Positions 21,301 to 28,741 are shown, counted from the first letter of the stretch. The stretch is DNA of 64,000 bases from Chrysaora quinquecirrha (GCA_014526335.1 JACTAT010000268.1:464777-528776); one strand, 5' to 3'. The notes: a model not told the origin generated them from the sequence alone. Numbers and translations: made by a program.

Positions 21301-23708
21301 ATGGAAAAGTCTGTGAACAGCTTAGCTTCTAAAATGAAAAAGAGAAAAATATTAGGTTTTTTAGATGGGTTACGTACGTTGAGAGTTTTTTTATTTTCGT
21401 TATTATAGGGCTAGGCCTGATTGCAGAATGCAGGGCCACGAACATTTTGGCCTTGTAGGCGGCCTACAGCCTACAGGATCATTATGATTGTTTGATAAAA
21501 CAATACGTATTTCTTTGTTAATAATAGAACTGCAAAGAACAATAAGCAGTTATGCCCGAATGAGAAGGTTGATGTACTGTTCTCATCTTATGTTAGTTTG
21601 AGAGAATGGCGGACCTTCCAGTTTCGATGCAACGGAAAACTTGTTGATTACTGAAAAGATATGATTATGGCGTCAATGTGCACGGCTCTGACTATTGTAA
21701 TTCCATAAACACTAAATGTAACCTACACCATCAGTAATATTTTCAAGTTCAATGCTTAGTATTGATTGATTATTTCCCCGTTTCTTGCAGAAGCACTTTT
21801 CCCACCAGGTTTACTCTAACTAGATAGCCTAATGCTAATGCTATTTCGCTACACAGATATCAGAAGTGCAAAGAAATAATGAACAACTTACCCATGTCCA
21901 AGACATACAAGGATCTTGTGAGAGTGATTCATTTTTATCAGAACAGAGAATTGCAACACATTTATCACACTCAGTGAAGACTAACGAGGCCTAACGTAAA
22001 CAAACATGCGATAAAAACATTTTGACATGCAAATTTTAATTGTAGCTGAACAATGCCGTCTTTAAGGAATCAATTCCAATAGGACCTGAACAATGCCGTC
22101 TTTCAAGATTAAGGAATCACCCGTTAATGAAAAGACAAATTAGAGACAGCAGCATAACAATGCCGCCTTTCGACATTAAGGAATCAGTTTCAATAGGAGC
22201 TGAACAATGCCGTCCTTCAACATTAAGGAATCACCCGTTTATCGAAAAAACAAATTAGAGAGTTGCCCCTTACACAAATATAACCCATATATCCCGTTTA
22301 TCAAATGTACTTATTAGAGACTTGCCCCCAACACAAATACACCTCGTTTATCAAAAGGACAGACTAGAGACTTGCCCCCAACACAAATATACCCCGTTTT
22401 TCAAAAGATTAGAGAATTGCTCCCTATAAACTGTAAATATACGCCATAACAAATATCACATATCTGGTATACCTGTGCCTTATTGCCATGTAGGCTTGTA
22501 GGCTTGCAGGTTAGAGTATTATATCTCCCTATATGCTCTCGTGCTCATGTAGGCTTGTAGGCTTGTAGGCTAATAAAAATAAATATCCGCACACAACTGG
22601 TAAACCTGTGCCTTTGCCTTATTGCCATGTAGGCTTGTAGGCTGGTTGGCTCGGAAAAACATATGTCGGCACACAACTGGTATACCTGTGCCTTATTGCG
22701 CTGTAGGCTTGTAGGCTGTAGGCTAGGAAAAACATATCTCCCAATAATGTCTTCTTGCTATGTAGGCTTGTAGGCTTGTAGGCTAGGAAAAACATATCTC
22801 CCTATAATGCCCTCTTCCCATGTAGGCTTGTAGGCTTGTAGGCTCAGAAAAACGTATCTCCCTATAGGTGCTCTTCTCATGTAGGCTTGTAGGCTTGTAG
22901 GCTCAGAAAAACATATATCCCTATATGTGCTCTTCTCATGTAGGCTTGTAGGCTAGTAGGCTCAGAAAAACATATCTCCTTATATGTGCTCTTCTCATGT
23001 AGGCTTGTAGGCTAGTAGGCTCAGAAAAACATATCTCCCTATAGGTGCTCTTCTCATGTAGGCTTGTAGGCTTGTAGGCTGGGACAAACATACGTCGCCA
23101 CACAACTGGTATACCCGTGCCTTATTGCGCTGTAGGCTTGTAGGCTGTAGGCTCGGCAATCATATCACTCCATTCATAGATATACGCCCTGTGCTGTACT
23201 TGATGTACGCTTGTGGGCCTCTTACGCTAAGACACACATTTTTACCGCATTTCACTGGTCTACCTGTGCCTTCCACTCGGGTAGCCCTGTGGGCAGCACA
23301 TATATATCTTCACCACGCAATATACATATGTTACATACATGTATTCCTGTAGGCTACGGATTCCCAGGGACCTCTCTCCACTGGCCCTGCATTCTGCAAT
23401 CGCTCCTAGGGCTATAACTTTAGGAGTTAAAATTGAATCGTTCAAAGAAAAGGCAAACTAAACTGAACTGCGCATAAATTTACCTGGAAAACAGGTTCAT
23501 CTTTAGGCCCATTTTGAGGCAGGACATGCTTCAAAGAAATAACCAAAAGCTGCTTTTTATCTTCAACCCAGGCGAGGAGATTGTCTTCATTTGTTAGTAT
23601 CAAGCTTTGAGGTCCGTTATTTTGTTCTTTTTGAGCTTTGTGAGAATCGAACAGTGACGCCAGGAGGCTATTTACTTCACTGTCTTCTTCAGCAAATTCT
23701 GCCGCCAT
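3218..23708 (-). CDS. NUP88: NUP88, nucleoporin of the cytoplasmic face of the nuclear pore (incomplete gene model)
   Basis: Twelve exons with GT..AG borders line up in order with vertebrate NUP88: 23484-23708, 21159-21328, 20080-20205, 18549-18785, 17067-17250, 15377-15542, 14292-14390, 12691-12775, 11886-11990, 10371-10439, 7754-7855 and 3218-3316. Reading phases agree across the first eleven, giving 522 residues. Diagnostic matches are LMLTSDN (near residue 165), TPQAEDNYGG (265), SSAGVHMINL (385), ISYILCTKP (420), SPLKRLKAAGSFDEYIR (495), and FLSDAERE in the last exon found. NUP88 is a beta-propeller plus C-terminal coiled coil that forms the NUP214/NUP88/NUP62 subcomplex and supports CRM1-dependent export; that is family knowledge. 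The start at 23708 opens MAAEFAEED, near the human N-terminus. Not found: about 100 residues of coiled coil between the exons at 7754 and 3316, and the 3' end. Introns hold most of the repeats described below. Confidence 0.93.
3368..3593. repeat. Pentanucleotide microsatellite (AGACA)n then (AGAGA)n
   Basis: About ten AGACA-type units change abruptly to about 34 AGAGA-type units. On the NUP88 sense strand the array is pure pyrimidine-rich sequence ending close to the acceptor of the exon at 3218-3316. The KRREE-type open frames across it are repeat artefacts. Confidence 0.97.
3610..3880. repeat. Imperfect palindrome built of GTACTGCGGTGG-type units
   Basis: The left half repeats TGCGTACTGCGGTGG-like words, and the right half (3818-3875) carries the inverse (CCACCACAGTACGCA). 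The whole could fold back on itself. Confidence 0.75.
4106..4184. other. Short inverted repeat with (CAA)n loop
   Basis: ACGAGTCCCACTATTCGCAA and its inverse (TTGCTCAAAGTGGGACTC) flank a CAA repeat. It is probably a minimal MITE or foldback. Confidence 0.7.
4185..6086. other. NUP88 intron, no further feature recognised
   Basis: AT-rich sequence. There are small inverted arms around 5150-5300 (GAAACTACG / CGTAGTTTC) and a fourfold CCTTCCTC word at 5425-5535. I looked here on the minus strand for the missing NUP88 coiled-coil exon and found nothing convincing. Confidence 0.4.
6087..6486. mobile_element. Non-autonomous TIR element, family A, copy 1
   Basis: It begins with a run of G plus TACTTCATTGTTC and ends with the inverse (GAACAATGGAAGTACCCCC). 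Subterminal arms share CTAGACGTGCCGCCCA. About 400 bp with no coding capacity. Copies 2 (7954-8340, inverted) and 3 (14851-15246) share the interior. Confidence 0.9.
6717..6934. mobile_element. 218-bp MITE, copy 1
   Basis: The ends are TA-GACGCTTCCGCAAAAGAT and its inverse (ATCTTTTGCGGAAAC-CTCTA). An inner inverted pair (GGGAATTCTGGGAATA) flanks GCTGCAGACGTTGAA. TA at both borders suggests a TA target, as in Tc1/mariner relatives. The second copy at 10497-10714 has exactly the same length. Confidence 0.92.
6935..7753. other. NUP88 intron, nothing recognised
   Basis: No exon or repeat family was identified. The 60-70 codon frames at 7005-7217 and 7156-7347 look like chance. Confidence 0.35.
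7754..7855 (-). CDS. NUP88: NUP88 exon 11
   Basis: It encodes SPLKRLKAAGSFDEYIRKII, close to human SPLRVLAETPDSFEKHIRSIL, just before the coiled coil. Phase 2 out, so at least one more exon must follow before the one at 3218-3316, which starts in phase 0. Confidence 0.92.
7954..8340. mobile_element. Non-autonomous TIR element, family A, copy 2 (inverted)
   Basis: Same family as 6087-6486 in the opposite orientation: CCCGGGGTACTTCCATT at the left, GTCATTTGAACAATGAAGT at the right. Confidence 0.9.
8341..9844. other. NUP88 intron, degenerate repeats only
   Basis: 8345-8620 resembles 44030-44290 (TTTCTGGAG / GGAGCTCTCC words) and is probably an old foldback. 9240-9360 contains short inverted words around ATGATCGA. 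No exon was seen. Confidence 0.35.
9845..10125. mobile_element. TIR element with internal tandem duplication and tRNA-like B box
   Basis: The outer arms are TTTCACCAGCCGCCCCATTC and the inverse GAATGGGGCGGCTGGTGAAA (ending 10118). The left 80 bp (CCTATATGAATAA ... GGTGGTCGTGT) is duplicated in tandem at 9847-10000. A B-box-like word (GGTTCGATTCT) lies at about 10037-10047, so part may derive from a tRNA-type SINE. Confidence 0.72.
10371..10439 (-). CDS. NUP88: NUP88 exon 10
   Basis: Short acidic exon (VSEAEDDFNGEFLDES), phase 2 on both sides, with good acceptor (TTGTAG) and donor (GTGAGT). It has no strong match of its own, but phase and position fit between exons 9 and 11. Confidence 0.75.
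10497..10714. mobile_element. 218-bp MITE, copy 2
   Basis: Same element and length as 6717-6934, same orientation, a few mismatches, TA at both borders. It lies 58 bases upstream of NUP88 exon 10 on the sense strand. Confidence 0.92.
11886..11990 (-). CDS. NUP88: NUP88 exon 9
   Basis: Phase 2 on both sides. It encodes LPYEILGMSTTSNVKDGT and FLCLLENGELV, the last propeller blade (human [20 protein letters not shown]). The donor is TTGG|GTAAGT. Confidence 0.82.
12118..12345. mobile_element. Degenerate foldback-like element
   Basis: GGGACGTGTCGCCCAGG near the left end and CCGTACGTCCCC at the right are imperfect inverse ends. The interior repeats AAATTTGGTGAAAAT-like and ACCGTTT words. It is probably an old relative of the G-rich-ended elements. 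Confidence 0.45.
12691..12775 (-). CDS. NUP88: NUP88 exon 8
   Basis: Phase 1 in, phase 2 out. It encodes EISYILCTKPTEKR, aligned with human FVEHILCTKPLPCR. Confidence 0.9.
12868..12962 (-). mobile_element. SINE family 1, truncated copy (3' half)
   Basis: The segment GTAAAGTTGCCGTTTCATAG ... TTACCCTTGGTCTGGATGC matches the 3' half of the complete copy at 18869-19157. Confidence 0.75.
13015..13415. repeat. GC-rich minisatellite (GTACGGTGGGGGATACCATGATTGCCGTGG type)
   Basis: Irregular units of about 30 and 60 bases alternate GTACGGTGG, GGGGATACCATGATTGCCG and TGGGGAGGCATC words. The open frames across it are repeat artefacts. It lies in the NUP88 intron between exons 7 and 8. Confidence 0.9.
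13416..14291. other. NUP88 intron, nothing recognised
   Basis: AT-rich. A MITE-sized inverted pair at about 14095-14215 (TAATATTATAGACATCA / TGATGTCTATGATATTA) is the only structure seen. Confidence 0.45.
14292..14390 (-). CDS. NUP88: NUP88 exon 7
   Basis: Only the acceptor at 14391-14393 (TTCCTTTCGTAG) fits the phase-1 donor of exon 6. The split codon then gives Asp, and the exon reads TSTIHRYFCVSSAGVHMINL, matching human RYHCTHEAGVHSVGL. Confidence 0.9.
14851..15246. mobile_element. Non-autonomous TIR element, family A, copy 3
   Basis: GGGGGGTACTTCTTTGTTC at the left and GAACAATGGAAGTACTCC at the right, with the same interior and orientation as 6087-6486. Confidence 0.9.
15377..15542 (-). 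CDS. NUP88: NUP88 exon 6
   Basis: Phase 0 in, phase 1 out. It encodes LYLRNLELF-type sequence (FYLRNLELFVYETV), aligned with human LYVFECVELEL, then an acidic segment. The donor is GAGG|GTAAGA. Confidence 0.88.
15649..16110 (+). pseudogene. 3' end of a Penelope-like retroelement (GIY-YIG endonuclease fragment)
   Basis: A plus-strand frame ending with TGA at 15929-15931 encodes YIGETYRHLATRIREHL, then IFKHLIES, CFKVID, FQLKIKEALHI and KPTLNKQLYHYNLTL. The YIGET..R...R..EH signature and the KEALHI..KP.LN tail are typical of the GIY-YIG endonuclease at the C-terminus of Penelope-like elements. Upstream the frame is lost and the reverse transcriptase is absent, so this is a 5'-truncated dead copy. 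The 3' tail (CTGAAGATGAAC ... ATCTTCGAAACATG) is the usual end of such elements. It is antisense to NUP88 within the intron between exons 5 and 6. Confidence 0.82.
16240..16610. repeat. Interspersed repeat family R1, copy in NUP88 intron
   Basis: Shares TCTGACACTC, ATACCCAGATGCGGATCG and GAGAAAGTGAAG words in the same order with 20285-20430, 42740-42930 and 56385-56560. An inner direct repeat (AGAATTAATTGAAGAGTCC) occurs at about 16420 and 16510. The source element is unknown. Confidence 0.6.
16736..16835. mobile_element. Fragment of TIR family T (GGCCAAGC ... TTTGACC)
   Basis: GTGGCCAAAAGATCAAATA ... AAATGTTTGACCGCTTGG resembles one end of the complete element at 19679-19962. Confidence 0.55.
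17067..17250 (-). CDS. NUP88: NUP88 exon 5
   Basis: It encodes LTMTPQAEDNYGG and VVVLATRTGSIHHCIVLE, the most conserved propeller segment. The acceptor (TTTCTCCAG) is only about 20 bases from the edge of the GTCAA array at 17272. Confidence 0.93.
17272..17990. repeat. Pentanucleotide array (GTCAA)n, about 700 bp
   Basis: Near-perfect AAGTC units run from 17272 to about 17790 and decay towards 17990. A 60-bp segment (TTAATGTCAAG ... ATCTATTCAAGTTA) is duplicated at about 17645 and 17725. On the NUP88 sense strand the array abuts the acceptor of exon 5. Confidence 0.97.
18007..18424. mobile_element. Foldback element with repeated AAGCCGCA words
   Basis: The ends are GGGGGCCTATTATAGG and the inverse CCTATAATAGGCCCCC. 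Inside, AAGCCGCA / AACCGCAAGCC / AACCGTAA words recur about ten times towards both ends. No coding capacity; the 99-codon plus frame is incidental. Confidence 0.85.
18549..18785 (-). CDS. NUP88: NUP88 exon 4
   Basis: Phase 2 on both sides. It encodes ALGEVAVSFSFAPP followed by FYPIFVTQENGDTW, the segment that in human reads SLGETAVAFDFGPL and YPLYILYENGETF. It lies between a SINE (18869-19157) and a foldback element (18007-18424). Confidence 0.92.
18869..19157 (-). mobile_element. tRNA-derived SINE, family 1, full-length copy
   Basis: On the minus strand the head reads GTGGTCTCTGTGGCACAG (A-box region), then GGACTCACAACG and a B box GGGTTCGAGCC. About 200 bp of body follow, and the tail is a TAAAG/CTTTA simple repeat. 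The tRNA part resembles a Val/CAC-type tRNA, but the arms do not pair well enough for a functional gene. It sits in the NUP88 intron between exons 3 and 4. Confidence 0.8.
19679..19962. mobile_element. TIR element, family T, complete copy
   Basis: The ends are TAAGCCCTGGCCAAGC and the inverse GCTTGGCCAGAGCCTTA. Subterminal words TTGGTCCAACATT and GTCAAGCAAAATG(T)TTGACC recur in both arms. The same layout is seen at 38179-39013 and 42440-42698. Confidence 0.85.
20080..20205 (-). CDS. NUP88: NUP88 exon 3
   Basis: Phase 2 on both sides. It encodes AEDFF, TAWFPGS and LMLTSDNCLR, equivalent to human AERFF, AAWYPSE and VLLTSDNVIR. Confidence 0.92.
20285..20430. repeat. Interspersed repeat family R1, short copy
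   Basis: GTGTTTTGAACACCAGTCAG ... AACCAACTCTTTCTG corresponds to part of 16240-16610 and 42740-42930. Confidence 0.5.
20773..20984. mobile_element. 212-bp TIR element in NUP88 intron 2
   Basis: CCAGGGTGGATTCCATG at the left, the inverse CATGGATTCCACCCTGG at the right. Inner inverted words (ACGCCGGAGA/ TCTCCCGCGT, CACGCC) continue the arms. Confidence 0.88.
21159..21328 (-). CDS. NUP88: NUP88 exon 2
   Basis: Acceptor TTTTAG at 21329-21330, donor GCAG|GTAAAA; phase 0 in, phase 2 out. It encodes INLSFSGQFLSLTG and VGILEMPRQWG, matching the propeller blade that ends in the E(L/M)P(K/R)(R/Q)WG motif in animals. Confidence 0.9.
22045..22435. repeat. Complex tandem repeat (AACAATGCCGTC and GACTTGCCCCCAACACAAATA words)
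   Basis: Four AACAATGCCGYC..AAGGAATCA units pass into four GAGACTTGCCCC ... CGTTTATCAAA units. It lies in NUP88 intron 1. Confidence 0.8.
22480..23160. repeat. Minisatellite with GTAGGCTTGTAGGCTTGTAG core, period about 58-60 bp
   Basis: About eleven units combine two or three TGTAGGCT words with AGAAAAACATATCTCCCTAT and a CTCTTCTCA spacer. NUP88 intron 1. Confidence 0.93.
23484..23708 (-). CDS. NUP88: NUP88 exon 1 (start codon)
   Basis: It runs from the ATG at 23708 to a consensus donor (CAG|GTAAATT), 75 codons, phase 0. It encodes an acidic N-terminus and the first propeller strands (LLAWVEDKKQLLVISL). No TATA box is visible upstream, where the sequence carries short ACCG repeats. Confidence 0.9.
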
Positions 23709-24319
23709 TTTTCAGGCACGAAAATGAAATGAAAAACCCGGACTGGAACAGAATCGAGGCTGGCTTTTCCAAGAAAACCAACCACCGAATCACCGAACCG
23801 AATCACCGTTAACCACCGTTAAACCAACATTACCACCACTTGATTTGCTCACACGTGAGTGGATTACACGGAACAGACACGATCGAATCGAATCAGAAGA
23901 CACGTTTTACTTCATATTGTATTTTACAGTTTCAACTAAATTGAAAGCTAATACTGTTTTCACACTGACACATTTAAACCAGCTTTATTTAAACAAAGAT
24001 AAATTTCCACCAATCAAATCAATTCGAATTCCTTGATTGGCCAATCAGAACGCAACATTTGTTAATCTTGTTTAATTCAAACCGGTTTTAGACAGGGCAT
24101 ATGCTCTAACAATCAAACAAAGTGGGTAATGTTTACTTTCTTCCAGTGGTTTGGTAGAACAAAGGGCGCTCTTTCAGAAAATGCCAAGCGCCATTTCAGC
24201 AATTGTCCTGAAATCACGTTATTTTCTGTCCTTGCAAAAAGCAGCTTATTGAGCATGCGTGAGCCCGCTTAAACTGGATTAAGGGAGCATTAGCATTACA
24301 GACTACAACAAAAGACTCT
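23709..24319. promoter_or_regulatory. NUP88 upstream region
   Basis: The first bases upstream of the start codon on the sense strand. ACCACCG and AATCACCGAAC words recur at 23780-23840. No TATA box or clear transcription start is visible, so promoter function is inferred only from position. Confidence 0.4.
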
Positions 24320-24682
24320 CGGGGGGTACTTAGTATAATTTGGGTACGGGTAGGTGCCGCCCATATGGGTGGGTTTTTGGCCCTGAAATCTGTGAAATTC
24401 TCTAAACATGGGTATGATTTTAACCAAAACCCCATCAAAGTGGGTGGCAAATTGAAGAAAAGCCGAAAGTTTAACTTTAATTCGGTCAGAAAAGTGGTAA
24501 AATCGCCCCAAAGATGTTCGTAGTACAATATCAAGCAATAATAAGGTCTACAAAGTCTTATTATTCTCATATTCCGCTTATTTTTACTCATAAAATAGGG
24601 TAAATGTTTACATTATAAGTGGGTGGGTTTCCGAAATCTGGGCGGCGCATCCCCGTACATTCATAAGTCATGTACCCCGGGG
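24320..24682. mobile_element. G-rich-ended TIR element, family B, copy 1
   Basis: It starts with TCGGGGGGTACTTAG and ends with GTCATGTACCCCGGGG. Subterminal arms carry GTGCCGCCCA and GGGCGGCGCA. The interior (CTAAACATGGGTATGATTTT, AACCAAAACCCCAT) is shared with 39718-40470. Confidence 0.85.
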
Positions 24683-25017
24683 AGAAGACTACAGCAATTG
24701 CTTCAACGAAACAAAGCATGTTTTAAAAAAGTAGAAAATGAAGTAAATATATTTAACTATTGTCTTTTTCAAGATAAGCCGCAGCAGCTCTATCCTCATT
24801 GAATTGTTCCTTGTAATGTCAAAATATTGTCTGTTATGGCGTGTGTGCGTTGTTGACCAGTTTCAGCAGCAGGTTCTTCTTTAAGTATTTTAAGTATTAA
24901 TGCGTTGCCAATGAATATGGACTTTTTTCATATTGCTTGCCGCAAAAAGTGCACTCACAGCAGTACTTGTTGAGCAACTGTCTATGAGCTGGATTAAATT
25001 GCACCCACTGCATTTTA

Positions 25018-25422
25018 TACACGCTTATTTATAAGGAATCTACCTTAAGGCCTAGTTCTTAAAGCTCCTTATTTTTGGACCTCTTTTGAGGCAATTGTAG
25101 TTCAAAAAGTTCCTTAATAGTTCCTTAATCTTAACTGCATATACAGTGGTCTTAACAATAAAAGAGAGACACTTGCGGTTCAGCAAAGCTCGAGACTACC
25201 CAAAGAAACATTGGATACATGCTTAACGTACAATTTATGTGATTTTCGACTGCAAATGAATGGAACCGGCTTTCTAATTCTTGATTATTTGCAGCGATAA
25301 AAACATTCAACATTGATAAGTTCCTTAATGATTTTCTCTTTAGCAGTATAAGTTCTTTAAATTTTCGCGCCCTCTACTTGTAGGTTCCTTATAAAGTGGT
25401 TCTTTATAAAAAAAAGCGTGTT
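25018..25422. mobile_element. TA-flanked inverted-repeat element, word family E, word TTCCTTA
   Basis: The left end is TA-CACGCTTATTTATAAGGA, the right end TTATAAAAAAAAGCGTG. The word TTCCTTA (either strand) occurs about five times, with several one-base variants, in both subterminal regions. The centre shares GACTGCAAATGAATGGAA with 55627-56127. No ORF. Terminal CAC and TA borders point to a Tc1/mariner-pogo type of non-autonomous element (inference). Confidence 0.85.
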
Positions 25423-25745
25423 AACTTTGTTGTATCAGTAGTTGGAAGGCATTTGGCGTTGCATTTATTGCATAAATAGTGCGTTCTTACATAGTGAATG
25501 TCAACTGGTGGACAAATGGCTGCGGAAGTTTCATGGTTGTTGGCTTCAGGTAACTCGTCTGGATTTTCTATTGTGTCGTCGGATTCCTCATCTCGGTTCT
25601 TTTATGGAAAGTGAGATAGTTTTTCTCTTTAAAGCTTTTGATCGCAGCTCTTTCAACTTCTTTAACGTTGCCTGATTTTATCTTTGTAATATGTCCTTTC
25701 CCATAGTACAAACGCAATGAATCCGGCTTCGTCGGTCAAAATAGC

Positions 25746-25974
25746 CTACTGAATTTGCAGTTGCTTGCCACGGTATTCGCGTTGTTGCACATCTCCCTGG
25801 AACGTGATTCGTCCATTGATTCTGGTCGGACCAGAAGGGAGCAGGGGGAGTTTGGCGGAGCTCACAACCATTCTTGTTGGTTCTGCTGGTGTCGTGTTTT
25901 TTAGGGTCTCGTCATAGCCGAAGGAAAAACTTTCCATGTCGACTTTGTCGATCTTTTTGGGTGAGTGGATAGAT
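25746..25974 (-). CDS. Unidentified gene, last exon
   Basis: Acceptor ATACTTAG at 25975-25976, phase 2 entry, 76 codons then TAG. The C-terminus is basic and polar (QREYRGKQLQIQ). Confidence 0.7.
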
Positions 25975-28741
25975 CTAAGTATACTTATGTCAAGATAAAA
26001 CCCATCCCATATAGGATTGTAATAGTCCATCAAGTATAAGATAACAATCCAGGCAGGATGGGTTGTCTATCCCCTGTACATTAGATTTTTCCACAAGTGG
26101 CAAACCACAATAGATGGGATTCGAACCTTGACTGCATGACCAGAGAGCCAACGACGTTTCCACTGAGCTATAGAGCTCAATGAAATGGCCGATTAACTCT
26201 CCAAGTCATATAGCCCAAGGCTTTCCCCCAGTTTGACTTTTGTGTTTCGGCCATGTTGAGCATTCTTAGCGCTATGCATATTTGTATTTATTTGTCATGA
26301 ATGGCGAACACTTGGATAGATTTTTCCACAAGTGGCATACCACAATAGATGGGATTCGAACCTGGACTGCATGACCCTGTACATTAAGGTTGATACCCTG
26401 TATTGTGGAGCCCAAATTTTTAGTTTCTAAATTTGGGTTAGTATTATTTGGAAATCTGCATTCTTTGCTATGAGAAATTTGATAGGTCAATATCTGTGTC
26501 ATTTTCGACATGAAATGGACTTAATTGTTGCATAATGCAATAAAAGTTTCCGTAGCAATGCCATAGCAACCAATTTTTCTGGTAAAATTTATGGCAAAGC
26601 AATAAATAGTTGGCAAAGCAAGAAAATTGTTTGATAAATCTGAATTACCTTTTGTTAATTTCAATGCAGACAGTCTTGTTATTTATAAGGTAATCTACAA
26701 TGCTTAATGTGGCATTTTCTACTGTCATTCCAGGCAGTGAAAAGAGCTTCACCTCATGTTGTTGCAGACGCCTGCCATTTTCATTTTGGAGCTAAAATTA
26801 AAGATTGCATTGTGGTCAAAAGGTTGCCTGTTTGTAAACCATAGCACGCCTGGCATAAACGTTGAAGATCTATGATGATTTTCTCTTGAATTGGCACTTG
26901 AATACCCCTGTTGAATAACATCAAAAGTTGCACTGAACGCAATTTTGGCACAAATCTTAGAAATTGAGCGCCGAAAAAATCCCATTCTTCCTCGCAGGTC
27001 CGGATAATTGCACACCTTTCGATCCGACCTTTGCAATAAATAGGAAAGAAACCACATTCTCATTGTCCGATGATGGGAGACGGATCTCTCCCGAAACGTT
27101 GCCCAACTAAATATCAAAGGCTTGTCATGATAAGAGGTGACTATCATGTCTAATAAGGTGTCAGAAACAGCCTTGATAAGTCCGAATATATTAACCCCTG
27201 TTTGAAATTACACCTGGAGTTATTTCAGTTTGACATTTATGACATCAAATTTGGAATGATTTAGGTAATATTATTTCAGATTCTTAATAACTAGTTTAAC
27301 AAATCAACTTGATTTATGTATAAATCTCACTACAGCTGGCTTGAATGCATCTTAATGGAAAAGCTTGTAATAGTGTGGCTCCTACCTCTTCAGATAGATA
27401 CTAGTAATTATCTCCCATGTAGCCAGTATATCCAGGCACTTTAAAGCTTCTGAATGTACCACCTGGGCAAAAATAGTCCTCTTTCGTAGACAACAAAAAG
27501 TCACTGAGGTCTGTTCTCGATAATGCTCCACTGACAAAAAGCCCGGAACCAAATCCATTTCTTAATGCAGCAGCAAACTTTGTTCTAACATCGAAGATAT
27601 TTATACTCTCAACACTATGTTCCTAAAAATGAGAAAATAGATTAAGATGTATTAAGATTATATTCTATTCTCTTCCACCCTAACTCCATTCTACTCTATC
27701 CTATTTTCATTCCCATCCTTCTATTCCATTCAACCATATGTTCATTCCGTCCTCTCTATTCCATTCCTTCTATGTCTATTTCCTTTCGCGTATTCCATTC
27801 CATCTATTCCGTTCCATCCAATGTGCATTCCATTCCGTCTATTCCATTCCTTCTATGTCTATTTCCTTCCGCGTATTCCATTCCATCTATTCCGTTCCAT
27901 CCAATGTGCATTCCATTCCGTCTATTCCATTCCTTCTATGTCTATTTCCTTCCGCGTATTCCATTTCATCCAATGACCATTCAGTTTGTCAATTTCATTC
28001 CATTCCTTTCTATGTACATTCAATTCCTTCCATTCCATTCCATCCTAAGTTAATTCAATTTATTCTATTTCCATTCCGGCCTACGTTCATTCCATTCTCT
28101 CTATTCCATTCCACCCTATGTCCATTCCATCCCAACATTTCGTCTTATTATCACATTCCACCGATCCAATCTATTGCTACATCCCATTATTTTGCTGATT
28201 GCACATTTCAATTCAGCGTTACAATTTCAACATACACACGGACTTGGCCACACTGCCTCTGAAAGGTTTTCTAAAATATTTACAAGGAGAGTCAATTTCG
28301 TGTAAAAAATGCACACTTGCAAATTGAGCATAAATGCACGCTTGCAAATTGAGTTGGTTTCCTGAACAATTCAGAAACGATTTCACCAAGTAGCAGCTTT
28401 GCTTTTCTTGCGAAAGGGTATTTAAAAGGAAATGATTAAACGATTTTCGGGAGCGGCCGTTTCCTTATATTAAGTAGATTGAAAACAAAAAACTTTATAC
28501 CTTAGTTACGATCTGGTTCTCGTTTGACAATCCTCTGCAAGAACACACCCATTACCCAGCAATTTGCTTTTTCGTTTGATCTTCTAAGGTCCCAATGATT
28601 TTCAGAACAAAGTCCCCCAAAAGCTTCATTAGCTGTACCTTTACGCCCATCTGCTTGTTTGTAATACGTAGAATTGTTCCTCACGATGTACCGATTTATT
28701 TCTGACGATAGAAAGTGTTGCAGTACTTCATGCAATGCATC
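25746..28741 (-). CDS. Unidentified multi-exon gene (at least two firm exons, up to four)
   Basis: Exons 26649-26771 and 25746-25974 join in phase (AAA AG|A TCT) and give a C-terminus with SLPGMTVENATLSIVDYL, KKIDKVDMESFSFGYDE and LPLLPSGPTRINGRITFQG before a stop at 25746-25748. Upstream on the same strand lie a clean 221-base exon (27402-27622; FAAALRNGFGSGLFVSGAL, YFCPGGTF and VPGYTGYMGD) and an exon-like region 28502-28741. Joining 27402-27622 to 26649-26771 with the obvious sites would create a stop codon (TA|G), so either a splice site is misplaced, an exon is missing, or these are two genes. I do not recognise the family; PGYTGY-type motifs occur in some ciliary microtubule-associated proteins, but that is weak. 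The intron between the last two exons holds SINE copies. Confidence 0.6.
26050..26390 (-). mobile_element. tRNA-derived SINE, family 3, two incomplete copies
   Basis: On the minus strand TAGCTCAGTGGAAACG (A box), then GGTTCGAATCCCATCTATTG (B box and start of the body) lie at about 26115-26180. A second partial copy with the same B-box junction lies at 26320-26385. Neither folds as an intact tRNA. Confidence 0.7.
26649..26771 (-). CDS. Unidentified gene, penultimate exon
   Basis: The donor (AAAAG|GTAATT) is phase-compatible with the last exon. It encodes LFSLPGMTVENATLSIVDYL. The acceptor (ATGGCAG) is less certain. Confidence 0.6.
27034..27192 (+). repeat. Interspersed repeat family R2 (retroelement 3' end)
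   Basis: AGGAAAGAAACCACATTCTC ... GACGGATCTCTCCCGAAACG ... GGTGTCAGAAACAGCCTTG recurs at 34750-34912 and, shortened, at 57497-57578. The stem GGGAGA..TCTCTCC before GAAAC is typical of Penelope-like or related retroelement tails. Confidence 0.7.
27402..27622 (-). CDS. Unidentified gene, upstream exon
   Basis: Acceptor CATTTTTAG at 27623-27624, open for 73 codons, donor CTA|GTATCT or a stop TAG at 27401-27403. It encodes an aromatic- and Gly-rich segment with PGGTF and VPGYTGYMG. Confidence 0.6.
27660..28170. repeat. ATTCC-type satellite with about 84-bp higher-order unit
   Basis: Degenerate CATTC/ATTCC pentamers. A block TTCTATGTCTATTTCCTT ... ATGTGCATTCCATTCCG recurs three times about 84 bases apart between 27765 and 28020. 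Confidence 0.92.
28502..28741 (-). CDS. Exon-like region upstream of the unidentified gene
   Basis: Open for 79 codons after an acceptor-like TTAAG and ending in TAA one base before a perfect donor (AAG|GTATAAAG). An alternative reading uses an inner acceptor (GTTCTTGCAG) and gives a short exon (GLSNENQIVTK) that joins the next exon in frame. I cannot decide between them. Confidence 0.45.
   Translation of the reverse strand, partial: DALHEVLQHFLSSEINRYIVRNNSTYYKQADGRKGTANEAFGGLCSENHWDLRRSNEKANCWVMGVFLQRIVKREPDRN

Noticed and set aside
22480..23160. CRISPR-like alternation of a GTAGGCTTG repeat and spacers
   Set aside because: The spacers are themselves repeated; it is a minisatellite in an intron.
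26100..26180. Functional tRNA gene on the minus strand
   Set aside because: B-box sequence is joined to a repeated SINE body; a second partial copy lies at 26320.
26749..27147. 132-codon minus frame
   Set aside because: It overlaps repeat family R2 and has no splice or homology support; only its edge (26649-26771) looks exonic in another frame.
27660..28262. 174-codon plus frame of Ser/Phe/Ile/Pro
   Set aside because: ATTCC satellite translation.
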